The position numbers and the translations under genes were made by a program. Shown here piece by piece: positions 41,849-49,537 of a stretch of DNA of 64,000 bases (position 1 is the stretch's first letter; every line of letters starts with the position of its first letter). The notes beneath the pieces were generated by a model. The model was given only the letters and a program-made list of their open reading frames with translations, did no database searches and was not told where the DNA came from. Location of the stretch: assembly GCA_963664365.1 (NCBI GenBank), contig OY761144.1, positions 248,001 to 312,000 on the forward strand. Reading direction: 5' to 3'. Origin of the DNA: VXRN01 sp963664365. GTDB lineage: Bacteria > Chloroflexota > Dehalococcoidia > Lucifugimonadales > UBA1123.

Positions 41849-42916
41849 ATGACCCTACTTCGTGAAAGAGGAATATCCAACGGCAAGGTAGATGCCGGCC
41901 CGCAATCGCCGTCGGCTATCTACTCGCCGGCAACTCCGCGCCTCCACAAAGGCGACGTGATGGCTTGGTATGCCGCTTGGCCCGAACCGACCGTGATTGT
42001 TTCCGATGGTCCTTATGGCTTGGGGAGCTACCCCGGAGACCCGCCCACTCCCGACGAATTGGCGGACTGGTATAAACCCCACGTCGAGGAGTGGTCGAAG
42101 AAAGCGACTCCGCAAACGACTCTGTGGTTTTGGAACTCCGAAATCGGCTGGGCTACGGTGCATCCGGCGCTTGCGGCGGCGGGATGGAAGTATCGCGCCT
42201 GCCACGTATGGGATAAAGGCAAGGCTCATATAGCCGGAAATGCCAATACCAAGACTCTGCGAATGTTCCCGATAGTCACCGAGGTATGCGTCCAGTATGT
42301 TCGGGAGTTGGAATTCGGTTCCGGCAGTCATAGGCAATCTGTAAAAGAATGGTTGCGTAGTGAGTGGGAACGCACGGGACTCCCATTCCGGCTGGCGAAC
42401 GAGGCCTGCGGCGTGAAGAACGCCGCCACGCGCAAGTACTTGACGGCCGATCACCTCTGGTACTACCCACCGGCCGACGCATTTGAACGACTGTCGGACT
42501 ACGCAAACCGATTCGGCGACCCTCGTGGCGCGCCGTACTTCAGCGCCGATGGGGAAGAACCAATACGACGCGACGAATGGGATAGTATGCGCGCTAAGTT
42601 CCATTGCGAGTATGGGATAACCAACGTATGGCACGAGCCGCCTGTCAGTGGAGAGGAACGGCTAAAGGTAGGCAACGGACGTGTTGCTCACATCAATCAA
42701 AAACCTCTGCGGCTGTTGGAGATATGCATTCGCGCGTCTTCAGACGAAGGCGATGTTGTTTGGGAGCCGTTCGGCGGCCTTTGCTCAGTGGCAGTAGCGT
42801 CGCATCGACTTGGCCGCCAATGCTACAGCGCCGAAATCAACGAGCGCTTCTACCTGGAAGCGAGTAGCCGGCTCCGACGCGAGTGTGCGAATAGAAGATG
42901 GACGGAACTAGGTTGA
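41849..42916 (+). CDS. DNA methyltransferase with unusual motifs (restriction-modification pair 2)
   Basis: This 355-residue protein has a motif IV-like VIVSDGPYGLGSYPG (residues about 48-62) in place of DPPY, and a motif I-like DVVWEPFGGLCSVAVASHRLGRQCYSAEINERFY near 310-345 in place of DPFxGSG. The order is that of permuted beta-class enzymes. It probably methylates DNA at N6-adenine or N4-cytosine, but the altered motifs (DGPY, EPFGG) leave some doubt. It overlaps the endonuclease gene by 19 bp. It starts 26 bp after sdhA. Confidence 0.8.
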   Translation: MTLLRERGISNGKVDAGPQSPSAIYSPATPRLHKGDVMAWYAAWPEPTVIVSDGPYGLGSYPGDPPTPDELADWYKPHVEEWSKKATPQTTLWFWNSEIGWATVHPALAAAGWKYRACHVWDKGKAHIAGNANTKTLRMFPIVTEVCVQYVRELEFGSGSHRQSVKEWLRSEWERTGLPFRLANEACGVKNAATRKYLTADHLWYYPPADAFERLSDYANRFGDPRGAPYFSADGEEPIRRDEWDSMRAKFHCEYGITNVWHEPPVSGEERLKVGNGRVAHINQKPLRLLEICIRASSDEGDVVWEPFGGLCSVAVASHRLGRQCYSAEINERFYLEASSRLRRECANRRWTELG

Positions 42917-43692
42917 GTCCCAAGCCACCGGAGAGATATGATCCCGATGCGGACTGGGACCATTATGAGTTGTGGGTTCGCGTTCGGGACGCGCTGAGAG
43001 CCATGCCCGACTATTTTTCATCGGAGACCGTCATCGAAGGGATGCTGGCAACGGACATCTTCTCGTTGAATGCCCCGCTTGCCACGACGATCGAAGAACA
43101 GGTTGTAGCGACGCTCAATCAGATGAGACCTGTATGGGATCCCACTAGGGAGTACCAGACCTATTCGTTTGTTAGGCAGAGTCAAACGTTCCCGGACGTG
43201 CTGTTGCGAAAACAGACTGACGGGCAGGATGTGATTCTTGGAATCGAACTCAAGGGGTGGTACTTACTGGCGAAAGAGGGAATGCCGAGTTACCGGTTCA
43301 CCGTAAGTCCGGACGCGTGCGAGCCGGCGGATATGCTGGTTGTAGTTCCTTGGGTTCTTTCCAACGTACTGTCTGGGACGCCCATCGTTCTTCGTCCGTT
43401 CATCGAGTCGGCCCGATACGCTGCCGAGTACCGGAACTACTACTGGCAGTATGTACGTGAGTCGCGAAGTCGGGATAGGTCGGTGACTCTAGCTGAAGGA
43501 GTCTCCCCCTACCCTACCAAGAGCGATCGAATCTCGGACAAGGCGGCGAGCGACGCCGGGAACAACTTCGGTAGAATTGCGCGCTATGGAGTTATGAGAG
43601 AATACACGGAAACCATGAGAGGCATGGACGTCAGAGGGATTTCCGCAAAAGACTGGTCCAAATTCTTCAGCGACCATACCGACACCCGTTAA
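42898..43692 (+). CDS. Putative type II restriction endonuclease (PD-(D/E)XK)
   Basis: The 264-residue protein has an N-terminal helical part, then QTFPDVLLRKQTDGQDVILGIELKGWYLL near 100-125. This gives PD, then ELK after a strand, the PD-(D/E)XK nuclease triad. Its gene overlaps the methyltransferase by 19 bp, the usual restriction-modification arrangement. I do not recognise the recognition specificity. Later segments (ADMLVVVPWVLSNVLSGTP and YRNYYWQYVRESR) match nothing I can name. The pair lies inside the sdh cluster. Confidence 0.72.
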   Translation: MDGTRLSPKPPERYDPDADWDHYELWVRVRDALRAMPDYFSSETVIEGMLATDIFSLNAPLATTIEEQVVATLNQMRPVWDPTREYQTYSFVRQSQTFPDVLLRKQTDGQDVILGIELKGWYLLAKEGMPSYRFTVSPDACEPADMLVVVPWVLSNVLSGTPIVLRPFIESARYAAEYRNYYWQYVRESRSRDRSVTLAEGVSPYPTKSDRISDKAASDAGNNFGRIARYGVMREYTETMRGMDVRGISAKDWSKFFSDHTDTR

Positions 43693-43746
43693 ACTACGAG
43701 GCGAGAGAGCGCCCAACTCTGCTAGACTCACCAACAAGGAAACTAC

Positions 43747-44709
43747 ATGCAAGTCACCTTCAAAGTCAGAAGATTCGACCCGGACTCCGACCGGCCCGTA
43801 GCCCGCTACCAGGAATACGAACTGGAGATGACCGAGTCCAACACCGTCCTAGACGGTCTTATACGCATCCGCGAGGAGTTCGACGGCACCCTAGCCCTCC
43901 GATGCTCATGCCGCAGCGCGATATGCGGCTCATGCGCCATGCGGATCAACGGCCAGGCCGGACTCGCCTGCAACACCCTGCTCATCCACGCCATGCCCAA
44001 AGACGGCGGCCCGATCTTGGTCGAGCCTGCCGGCAACCTCGAAGTGCAGAAAGACCTCATAGTCGATTTCGGCCCGTTCTGGAGCAAGGTCCGCGCCGTC
44101 CAGCCCTGGCTCCAGCCCGACGGCCCCGAGCCTGAGGCCGAGTACATCGCGCCCGCCGAGGACATGCAGCATCTCACCGGCGTCATGGCATGTATCATGT
44201 GCGGAGCATGCGTCTCGGACTGCACGGTGCTCGAAGTGGACGACAACTTCCTCGGGCCTGCCGCCCTAGCCAAGGCGTACCGCTTCGTCCGAGACCCGCG
44301 AGACGACGCCGACAACTCCCGACTCGGAGCGCTCGACGAGTATGGTGGTGTCTGGGACTGCACCCGGTGTATGCAGTGCGTCGAAGTCTGCCCAAAGGGC
44401 GTCGACCCCATGGGCCGTATCATGGCCCTGCGCGACCGAGCGATGGAAGAGGGCTTCACCGGCACGACCGGCGCGCGACACGCCAATGCCTTCGCCGATT
44501 CCGTAGAGCACAGCGGATGGCTCGACGAGACCAAGCTCGTCGTCAAGAGCCACGGCATAACCAACGTCCGCGAGATGATAAAACTCGCCCCCGTCGGCCT
44601 GCGGTCTCTCGCAGCGGGCAAGGTGCCGCCGCTCATCCACAAGAAGATACCCGGCGTCGAAAACGTACAGCGCGTCTTCGACAAAGTACAGAACCGAAAA
44701 CAAGACTAA
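43747..44709 (+). CDS. sdhB: Succinate dehydrogenase/fumarate reductase iron-sulfur subunit
   Basis: The 320-residue protein has an N-terminal [2Fe-2S] domain with CSCRSAICGSCAMRINGQAGLAC, and a ferredoxin-like domain with CIMCGACVSDCTVLEV and CTRCMQCVEVCPKGVDP for the [4Fe-4S] and [3Fe-4S] clusters. It is longer than the usual 240-260 residues, the extra part being a C-terminal tail (KSHGITNVREMIKLAPVGLRSLAAGKVPPLIHKKIPG). It carries electrons from SdhA to the membrane or quinone site. ATG 43747 has AAGGAA. A TGCTAGACT element before it may be its own promoter. Confidence 0.94.
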   Translation: MQVTFKVRRFDPDSDRPVARYQEYELEMTESNTVLDGLIRIREEFDGTLALRCSCRSAICGSCAMRINGQAGLACNTLLIHAMPKDGGPILVEPAGNLEVQKDLIVDFGPFWSKVRAVQPWLQPDGPEPEAEYIAPAEDMQHLTGVMACIMCGACVSDCTVLEVDDNFLGPAALAKAYRFVRDPRDDADNSRLGALDEYGGVWDCTRCMQCVEVCPKGVDPMGRIMALRDRAMEEGFTGTTGARHANAFADSVEHSGWLDETKLVVKSHGITNVREMIKLAPVGLRSLAAGKVPPLIHKKIPGVENVQRVFDKVQNRKQD

Positions 44710-44718
44710 TACCACTCA

Positions 44719-44830
44719 TATCCCCTCTCCCTTGAGGGCTGACAAGGGTAAGTAGTCAGGATTCAGTGCCGACCGTCATTACCATGAAAATCCCCTCTCC
44801 CAAGTCTGGGAGAGGGTTAGGGTGAGGGTT
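44719..44830 (+). repeat. Palindromic repeats and half-site between sdhB and the HdrB-like gene
   Basis: CCCTCTCCC-type palindromes occur at 44719-44735 and 44793-44818. The half-site CCGTCATTACCATGAAAAT at 44773-44791 is the same sequence as on one side of both IS110 elements. No gene is present in 44710-44995. Confidence 0.75.
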
Positions 44831-44849
44831 GAGAATTAGATGCTAAGCA

Positions 44850-44913
44850 ATTTTCATCCCCTTATGTGGCCTTCGCAAGGCCATAGTGATTCCGGCGAAG
44901 GCCGGAATCCAGA
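44850..44913 (+). repeat. 64-bp REP-like repeat, diverged copy
   Basis: ATTTTCAT...TCCAGA of 64 bp, matching the units at 37383, 37470 and 14235 with a few substitutions in the central loop (CTTCGCAAGG). Confidence 0.85.
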
Positions 44914-44995
44914 CAGGAAGGGCACGGTGAACAACCGCATCGTCTCTCTAAAACAACATAGTCACAAGAAATCCCTAACGAGGTTGAACTAAACA

Positions 44996-45889
44996 ATGAT
45001 CTACGCCCTATATCCCGGTTGCGTCTCCCGAGGAGCCTGTCCCGAGCTCTACTCGGCCACTCTCGAAGTTTGCAGACGCCTCGGCATAGACCTCGACCTC
45101 GCCATCATGCAGAGCGCGTCCTGCACCGGCGCGGGCGTGCTTCAGGAAAAGAACCTCAGGCTCGGAGACACCCTCAACGCCCGCACATTCGCCATGGCCG
45201 AGCGCGCCGGAAGGCCAATTCTGACCATCTGCTCGACCTGCCAGGGAGTCATGTCACAGGCCAACGCCCGACTCCAGGACGACGAATACAGGGCATCCAT
45301 CAACGAAGACCTGGCCGAGGAAGGACTGCGCTACAACGGCACAGCCGAACCCAAGCACCTCCTATGGGTCATCGTCGAGGACATCGGAATAGACAAGCTG
45401 AAGGCGATGGTCACGCGGCCCCTTCCCAATCTGAAACTCGCGCCGTTCTACGGCTGCTACATCGTCCGCCCCACTTCCGCCCTCGGCTTCGACGACCATC
45501 CCGAACGCGAAGACTCTTTGGAGAGTGTAATCGAGGCGGTCGGCGCGCAAGTCGTGGACTTCCCCGGCAAGACTCTCTGCTGCGGCTTCCCGATACTCAC
45601 GATTAACGAGACCAATTCGCTCAAGATGGTCGCCACTCACACTTTGGACGCCAAGGGCAGGGGAGCCGACGCGATGGTGACTCCGTGCCCACTTTGCCAC
45701 CTGAACCTGGACGGCTACCAGCCCCAGGCCGCGAAGGCCAACAGCCCACTGTCGCCCATCGACGTTCCCATCCTTCACCTGCCCCAGCTAATCGGCCTAG
45801 CGATGGGAATAGACCCCAGAGCGATGCGACTCAACCGCCACATCGTCTCCACGAAGAACCTTCTCAGCGAGCTTGCCGTATCCCCATAA
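44996..45889 (+). CDS. CCG-domain protein, HdrB-like subunit of a type E succinate:quinone reductase
   Basis: The 297-residue protein has two CCG (DUF224-type) cysteine-rich regions: YPGCVSRGACPELY with ASCTGAGVL and ICSTCQGVM in the first half, and YGCYIVRP, LCCGFPIL, VTPCPLCHLNLD in the second. This resembles HdrB and the SdhE subunit of archaeal and Chloroflexota complexes lacking heme-b anchors. It would anchor or extend electron transfer from SdhAB. It follows sdhB after 286 bp of repeats. No SdhF or membrane anchor gene is adjacent; the next gene is on the other strand. Confidence 0.85.
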   Translation: MIYALYPGCVSRGACPELYSATLEVCRRLGIDLDLAIMQSASCTGAGVLQEKNLRLGDTLNARTFAMAERAGRPILTICSTCQGVMSQANARLQDDEYRASINEDLAEEGLRYNGTAEPKHLLWVIVEDIGIDKLKAMVTRPLPNLKLAPFYGCYIVRPTSALGFDDHPEREDSLESVIEAVGAQVVDFPGKTLCCGFPILTINETNSLKMVATHTLDAKGRGADAMVTPCPLCHLNLDGYQPQAAKANSPLSPIDVPILHLPQLIGLAMGIDPRAMRLNRHIVSTKNLLSELAVSP

Positions 45890-45896
45890 TTCCAGC

Positions 45897-46922
45897 CTAC
45901 TGAACCGGCAGCGGAGGCTGCCACCACGCCGGGGCCTCGCTGACCTCGATCTCCGTAACCCACTTCACCCACTCGAAACCGCGCCTGCCGGGCGCGACGA
46001 GCCTGACCGGAAACCCGTGACCATGCGATAGCGTTTCATCGCCGACCTCCGTCGCGAGCAGAAAGCCGCGCGCCGCCTCAAAAGAAAACCGGCGGTAGTA
46101 CCCGGTGACCGATCTCACCACCACGCTCCTAGCCGACCCGCTCGGCTCCACAACGTCCAAGATCTCCGACACCCACACCCCCGACCACCGTTGCGTCGAG
46201 TGCCAACCGCCGGTGCAGTCTAAAGTCGCAACCGTCTCAGCGCCGCGACTCAGGTCATCGTAGCTCAGGGTGAGTTGCCTCTCCGCGGCTCCAAAGACGT
46301 CCAGATTCCACTCCTCGACATTCACGCGGTCCGGTCTGTCGTTCAGCCACGAGACCCTCGGAAAGCTGTTCCCCGAAAAGCTGCCCGTCTCGTATGATCC
46401 GGTGAACCGCCGAGATTGTCCGCTCAGTTCCGCCGCCCGAACGACACTTTCAGACACCCGCCAGCCAACGAATCCCGCAACGGCAAGTCCGGCGGCCCGG
46501 AGCAAAAGTCGGCGCTCCGCGAAAAAGCCGATCTGTACGTGGCGGACCATGTGCCATGCGTGCCACGCAAGCAGCGGCACGATCGCGACTCCGACGTAGA
46601 TATGCCAGCTAACGCCGCTGAAAGGCCCCCAATAGAACGGCCCAATCCATGCCCAGGCGAATCCGAGCGCGAGGGTCACAAGCAGCAGTAGCGTCAAAAT
46701 CAGTGAGGCTACTCTGACCCCGGCCCTCGCCGGCCACTTCAGCGACCGCAGCACGTTGACCGTCTTCCATCCCAAAACCGCCAAAATCCCGTACCCGGCG
46801 ACCCGATGGACCTGTATATGGAAAGCCCGCTCCTCGGACCCGGAAGTCAGCCCGAAGTACCCGGAGACCAACTCGGCCCCGATGAACAGCAGCAACAGCG
46901 TATTGGCCCACGGATAACTCAA
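45897..46922 (-). CDS. Cytochrome b561-like domain fused to a sulfite-oxidase-like molybdopterin domain
   Basis: The 341-residue protein has four hydrophobic segments in residues 1-150, with His in HIQVHRVAGYG and SWHIYVGVAIVPLLAWHAWHMVRH, resembling a di-heme cytochrome b. From about 190 a SUOX-type molybdopterin fold follows: the Mo-ligating Cys is in LDCTGGWHSTQRWSGV, followed by GHGFPVRLVAPGRRGFEWVKWV. The gene ends 7 bp from the convergent HdrB-like gene. Such fusions may pass electrons between the membrane and the Mo site. The ATG at 46922 is the apparent start. Confidence 0.85.
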   Translation of the reverse strand: MSYPWANTLLLLFIGAELVSGYFGLTSGSEERAFHIQVHRVAGYGILAVLGWKTVNVLRSLKWPARAGVRVASLILTLLLLVTLALGFAWAWIGPFYWGPFSGVSWHIYVGVAIVPLLAWHAWHMVRHVQIGFFAERRLLLRAAGLAVAGFVGWRVSESVVRAAELSGQSRRFTGSYETGSFSGNSFPRVSWLNDRPDRVNVEEWNLDVFGAAERQLTLSYDDLSRGAETVATLDCTGGWHSTQRWSGVWVSEILDVVEPSGSARSVVVRSVTGYYRRFSFEAARGFLLATEVGDETLSHGHGFPVRLVAPGRRGFEWVKWVTEIEVSEAPAWWQPPLPVQ

Positions 46923-46984
46923 TTCAATGATTGGATGCGGGGCTCTGCCTATCGGATGCGAAACGGGCGGAAGCCGGAGACCGC

Positions 46985-48286
46985 CTACCCCGCGGACGGA
47001 TGACTCGTGTACTCCAGGTGCCCGACGTGATGATTCTCGGTGCAGCCGGCGACCGACGTCTCCAATTGGATCGTGACGTGATCTATCCCGAAATCGTTAT
47101 GAGCGATGTCCTTCATTCGGTTGAGGAGCAGCGTCATGTCTCCCGAGTAATCTGGATCAACAAGTATGTGCGCGGTGAACGCTTCCCTTCCCGACGTTAT
47201 GGTCCAGACGTGGACATCGTGAATGAGCGTCACTCCCTCCAACTCTTCGATGTCGCTGCACAGTTTGTACACGTCTATGTGCTTCGGGACTCCCTCCAGC
47301 AGCGTATTGAGCACCGTGAACATCAGATGCCGGCTGCTCCAGACGATCAGGAGCGCGATGAGGACGCTGAGGATGGGATCGATCAGCACCCAGCCGGTGG
47401 TCAAGATGACTATGGCGGAGATGATGACGCCAACCGAACCCATCAAGTCGGCCAGAACGTGCTGGAATGCGCCCTCCACGTTCATGCTGTGTTCAGACGA
47501 CCGGTGCAATATCCACGCCACGATAATGTTTATCAGGAGTCCGCCCGTGCCGACGATTAGCACCGGCAGTCCATCTATGTGGACCTCTTCGGTAAAGGCG
47601 CGGTGGTAAGCTTCGAAGAGTATCCAAGCCGCGATCAGCCATAGCGCGAGGGTATTGACCAGAGCGGCGAGCACCTCGGCGCGCTCGTATCCAAACGTCC
47701 GCTCGATGGACGCTTCCTTATCGGCAATCCACATAGCCGCAAGGGCCATCAGGATGGCGAGCGCGTCGGTGAGCATGTGACCCGCGTCGGCTATCAGCGC
47801 CAGGCTCCCCGACAGGATGCCGCCCACCACCTCGGCAATCATGTAGGTGGAAATCAGCGTAAGGGAGATAATCAGGTTGCGGCGGCTGGCTCCGCGCAGG
47901 TCGTGGGCGTGGTCGTGATGATCATGACCGCTGTGGTCGTCGTGGTCATGGCCTTCGTGATCGTCGTGATCATGACCGCTGTGGTCGTCGTGATCATGGC
48001 CCTCGTGACTGCCGTGATCATGGCCCTCGTGACTGCCGTGATCATGGCCCTCGTGACTGCCGTGATCATGGCCCTCGTGACTGCCGTGATCATGACCGCT
48101 GTGGTCGTCGTGATCATGGCCACTGTGGTCGTCGTGGTCGTGGCCCTCGTGATCGTCGTGGTTATGCCCTTCGTGATCGTCGTGGTCATGCCCCTCGTGA
48201 CTGCCGTGGTCATGGCCCTCGTGGTCGTGATGGTCGTGGCCTTCGTGACCGTGCTCGTCACTACCGGAACGACTCGAGCGGTTCAT
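46985..48286 (-). CDS. CDF-family zinc transporter with long His/Asp-rich N-terminus
   Basis: The 433-residue protein begins with roughly 120 residues almost wholly of His, Asp, Gly, Glu and Ser (GHDHDDHEGHDHGSHEG units), then a six-helix CDF exporter (ZitB/CzcD-like) with DAGHMLTDALAI (HxxxD) and HVLADLMGSVG (HxxxD) metal sites. The C-terminal cytoplasmic domain follows. It exports Zn2+ or related ions using proton exchange. The start ATG 48286 has AAGGA 7 nt upstream. It is the first gene of the zinc island on the minus strand and faces away from the His-rich peptide. Confidence 0.92.
   Translation of the reverse strand: MNRSSRSGSDEHGHEGHDHHDHEGHDHGSHEGHDHDDHEGHNHDDHEGHDHDDHSGHDHDDHSGHDHGSHEGHDHGSHEGHDHGSHEGHDHGSHEGHDHDDHSGHDHDDHEGHDHDDHSGHDHHDHAHDLRGASRRNLIISLTLISTYMIAEVVGGILSGSLALIADAGHMLTDALAILMALAAMWIADKEASIERTFGYERAEVLAALVNTLALWLIAAWILFEAYHRAFTEEVHIDGLPVLIVGTGGLLINIIVAWILHRSSEHSMNVEGAFQHVLADLMGSVGVIISAIVILTTGWVLIDPILSVLIALLIVWSSRHLMFTVLNTLLEGVPKHIDVYKLCSDIEELEGVTLIHDVHVWTITSGREAFTAHILVDPDYSGDMTLLLNRMKDIAHNDFGIDHVTIQLETSVAGCTENHHVGHLEYTSHPSAG
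47905..48255 (-). repeat. Tandem DNA repeat coding the His/Asp stalk
   Basis: Short repeats of about 24-27 bp, including four near-identical 24-bp units (48000-48095) coding HDHGSHEG. Such repeats change length easily, so the stalk length may vary between strains. Confidence 0.85.
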
Positions 48287-48560
48287 GTGATGTCCTTCGT
48301 GTACTTGGGTCAGACCAAATGAGACTAATGCTCACGCGCCCCATTGTAGCGCTACCCCGATGTTTTGGGTAGAACCTAGTCCGGCGATGAGTTGTCCGCT
48401 CGCCCAGTCGGAAAGTTAAGCGCACTTAAACATCGACACCTGCCGACTCACTTGAGGAGCGGCAGGTATCGTTGGGTGAACTCAACCCGGTCCGTAAGCG
48501 CCCTGAAAGCAGGCCGATTCCAACTTGGTTGGCCCCGAAGCGGATTGAGATCGGCTGAGC

Positions 48561-48758
48561 CTAGTGGTCGTGGTGCTCGTGCTCGTCGCACTCGTGCGTA
48601 TCGTGGACGTGGGCGTGATGCTCATGCTCGTCGCACTCGTGCTGGTCATGCACGTGTCCCGGCTCGTCGCCGTGGTGCTCGTGTGTGTCGCATTCGTGGA
48701 CGTCGTGCTCGTGGGCGTGGTGCTCGTGTGTGTCACACTCGTGCGTGTCGTGCGCCAT
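48561..48758 (-). CDS. 65-residue His/Asp/Glu/Cys peptide, possible metal store
   Basis: ATG 48758 has GGAGG 7 nt upstream; the frame is open to 48824. Apart from a few residues the product is only His, Asp, Glu, Cys, Thr and Ala, with HECDTHEHH-type units in near-repeats (about four). It has no hydrophobic core, so it is likely unfolded until metal binds. His and Cys in this density suggest Zn2+ or Cu+ binding. It lies next to the divergent zur gene and the CDF exporter, which supports zinc. I know of no described family with this sequence. Confidence 0.75.
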   Translation of the reverse strand: MAHDTHECDTHEHHAHEHDVHECDTHEHHGDEPGHVHDQHECDEHEHHAHVHDTHECDEHEHHDH

Positions 48759-48923
48759 AAGAAACCTCCGTGCGGCCTCTGGTATCGGGCCGTGAATGTA
48801 TTGGTGTGTTAGTAATTGTCCCATACGGCGGGGGAGTTGACAATAGCTGTAACAAGAAAGCGCATTATTGGTTTTAACTCACGTTAGCTCGGCGTGTAGT
48901 AACAATGACACGGCGGAAGGGGG

Positions 48924-48952
48924 TTGACAGAATCGCGCTGACTTGTAAGAAT
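48924..48952 (+). promoter_or_regulatory. Promoter of the Fur/Zur gene
   Basis: TTGACA (48924-48929), a 17-bp spacer and AAGAAT (48947-48952). The predicted start of transcription lies about 20 bp before the zur ATG at 48979. Confidence 0.6.
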
Positions 48953-48966
48953 TGAAGCAGTACTAA

Positions 48967-48977
48967 GATACAGTATC
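48967..48977 (+). promoter_or_regulatory. Candidate Zur operator palindrome
   Basis: GATACAGTATC is a perfect 5-1-5 palindrome just before the zur start, at or just after the transcription start, flanked by a looser ATTGA...TCAAT pair. Position suggests self-regulation. Whether the same box controls the zinc genes was not found. Confidence 0.4.
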
Positions 48978-48978
48978 A

Positions 48979-49413
48979 ATGAACGCAGACTTGGCAGTTC
49001 GACCGGACATTTTGACCGTTCTTCAGGACTTGGGCCACCGGTCCACTGTCCCGAGGCGTGCCATTGTCCAGTTATTGGAGGGAATGCATGAAGGCTTCAC
49101 CGCCGAGGAGATCGGCAAAGAGTTGCCGGAAGTGGGAAGGGCCACCATATTCCGCACGCTCAAACTCCTCGTGGAAGCAGGGGTTGTATGCAGGCTGAGC
49201 CTCTTGGACGGCGCTCCGAGGTACAGCCTGTCTCCAATCGAGGACCATCATCACACGGTCTGCGTGAAGTGCGGGACGATAGGCGAGTTCCGCGCTTCGG
49301 AGTTCGAGCGCGTGATGAAGGGGATAGACCGCGATATTGTCGGCGACGTCGCCAGCCGCTGTATCGAGTTGTTCGTCACCTGCGGCGAATGCGCTAAGAG
49401 CGGGGACGGCTAA
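48979..49413 (+). CDS. zur: Fur-family regulator, Zur-like
   Basis: The 144-residue protein has the winged-helix DNA-binding part (HRSTVPRRAIVQLLEGMHEGFTAEEIGKELPEVGRATIFRTLKLLVEAG). It is followed by metal sites: DHHHTVCVKCG and TCGECA, the two CxxC motifs of the structural zinc site. Zur is favoured because znuABC, a CDF exporter and a His-rich peptide lie around it; Fur or PerR is possible. No good ribosome-binding site is visible before ATG 48979, and the leader is only about 20 nt. It is divergent to the His-rich peptide. Confidence 0.85.
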   Translation: MNADLAVRPDILTVLQDLGHRSTVPRRAIVQLLEGMHEGFTAEEIGKELPEVGRATIFRTLKLLVEAGVVCRLSLLDGAPRYSLSPIEDHHHTVCVKCGTIGEFRASEFERVMKGIDRDIVGDVASRCIELFVTCGECAKSGDG

Positions 49414-49537
49414 AGAACATATCCGCATGGCGGCGCGGCTAATTGAGACTAGCTTTCTCCAATAGTCTGCGCGCCATGTTAGACAACTGAAGTTCTACCG
49501 AGAAAACTCAAAGCCAAAAGGGAGTTTAAAGCAAATC

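Noticed and set aside
47905..48255. Direct repeats in the CDF gene, considered as CRISPR
   Set aside because: They code HDHGSHEG units in frame with no spacer sequences.
47777..48322. 181-codon plus-strand frame over the CDF His repeats
   Set aside because: It is an Ile/Val repeat shadow of the His/Asp codons on the other strand.
48392..48760. Arg-rich 122-codon plus-strand frame over the His-rich peptide gene
   Set aside because: It is the antisense of the His/Asp/Glu codons and lacks a ribosome-binding site.
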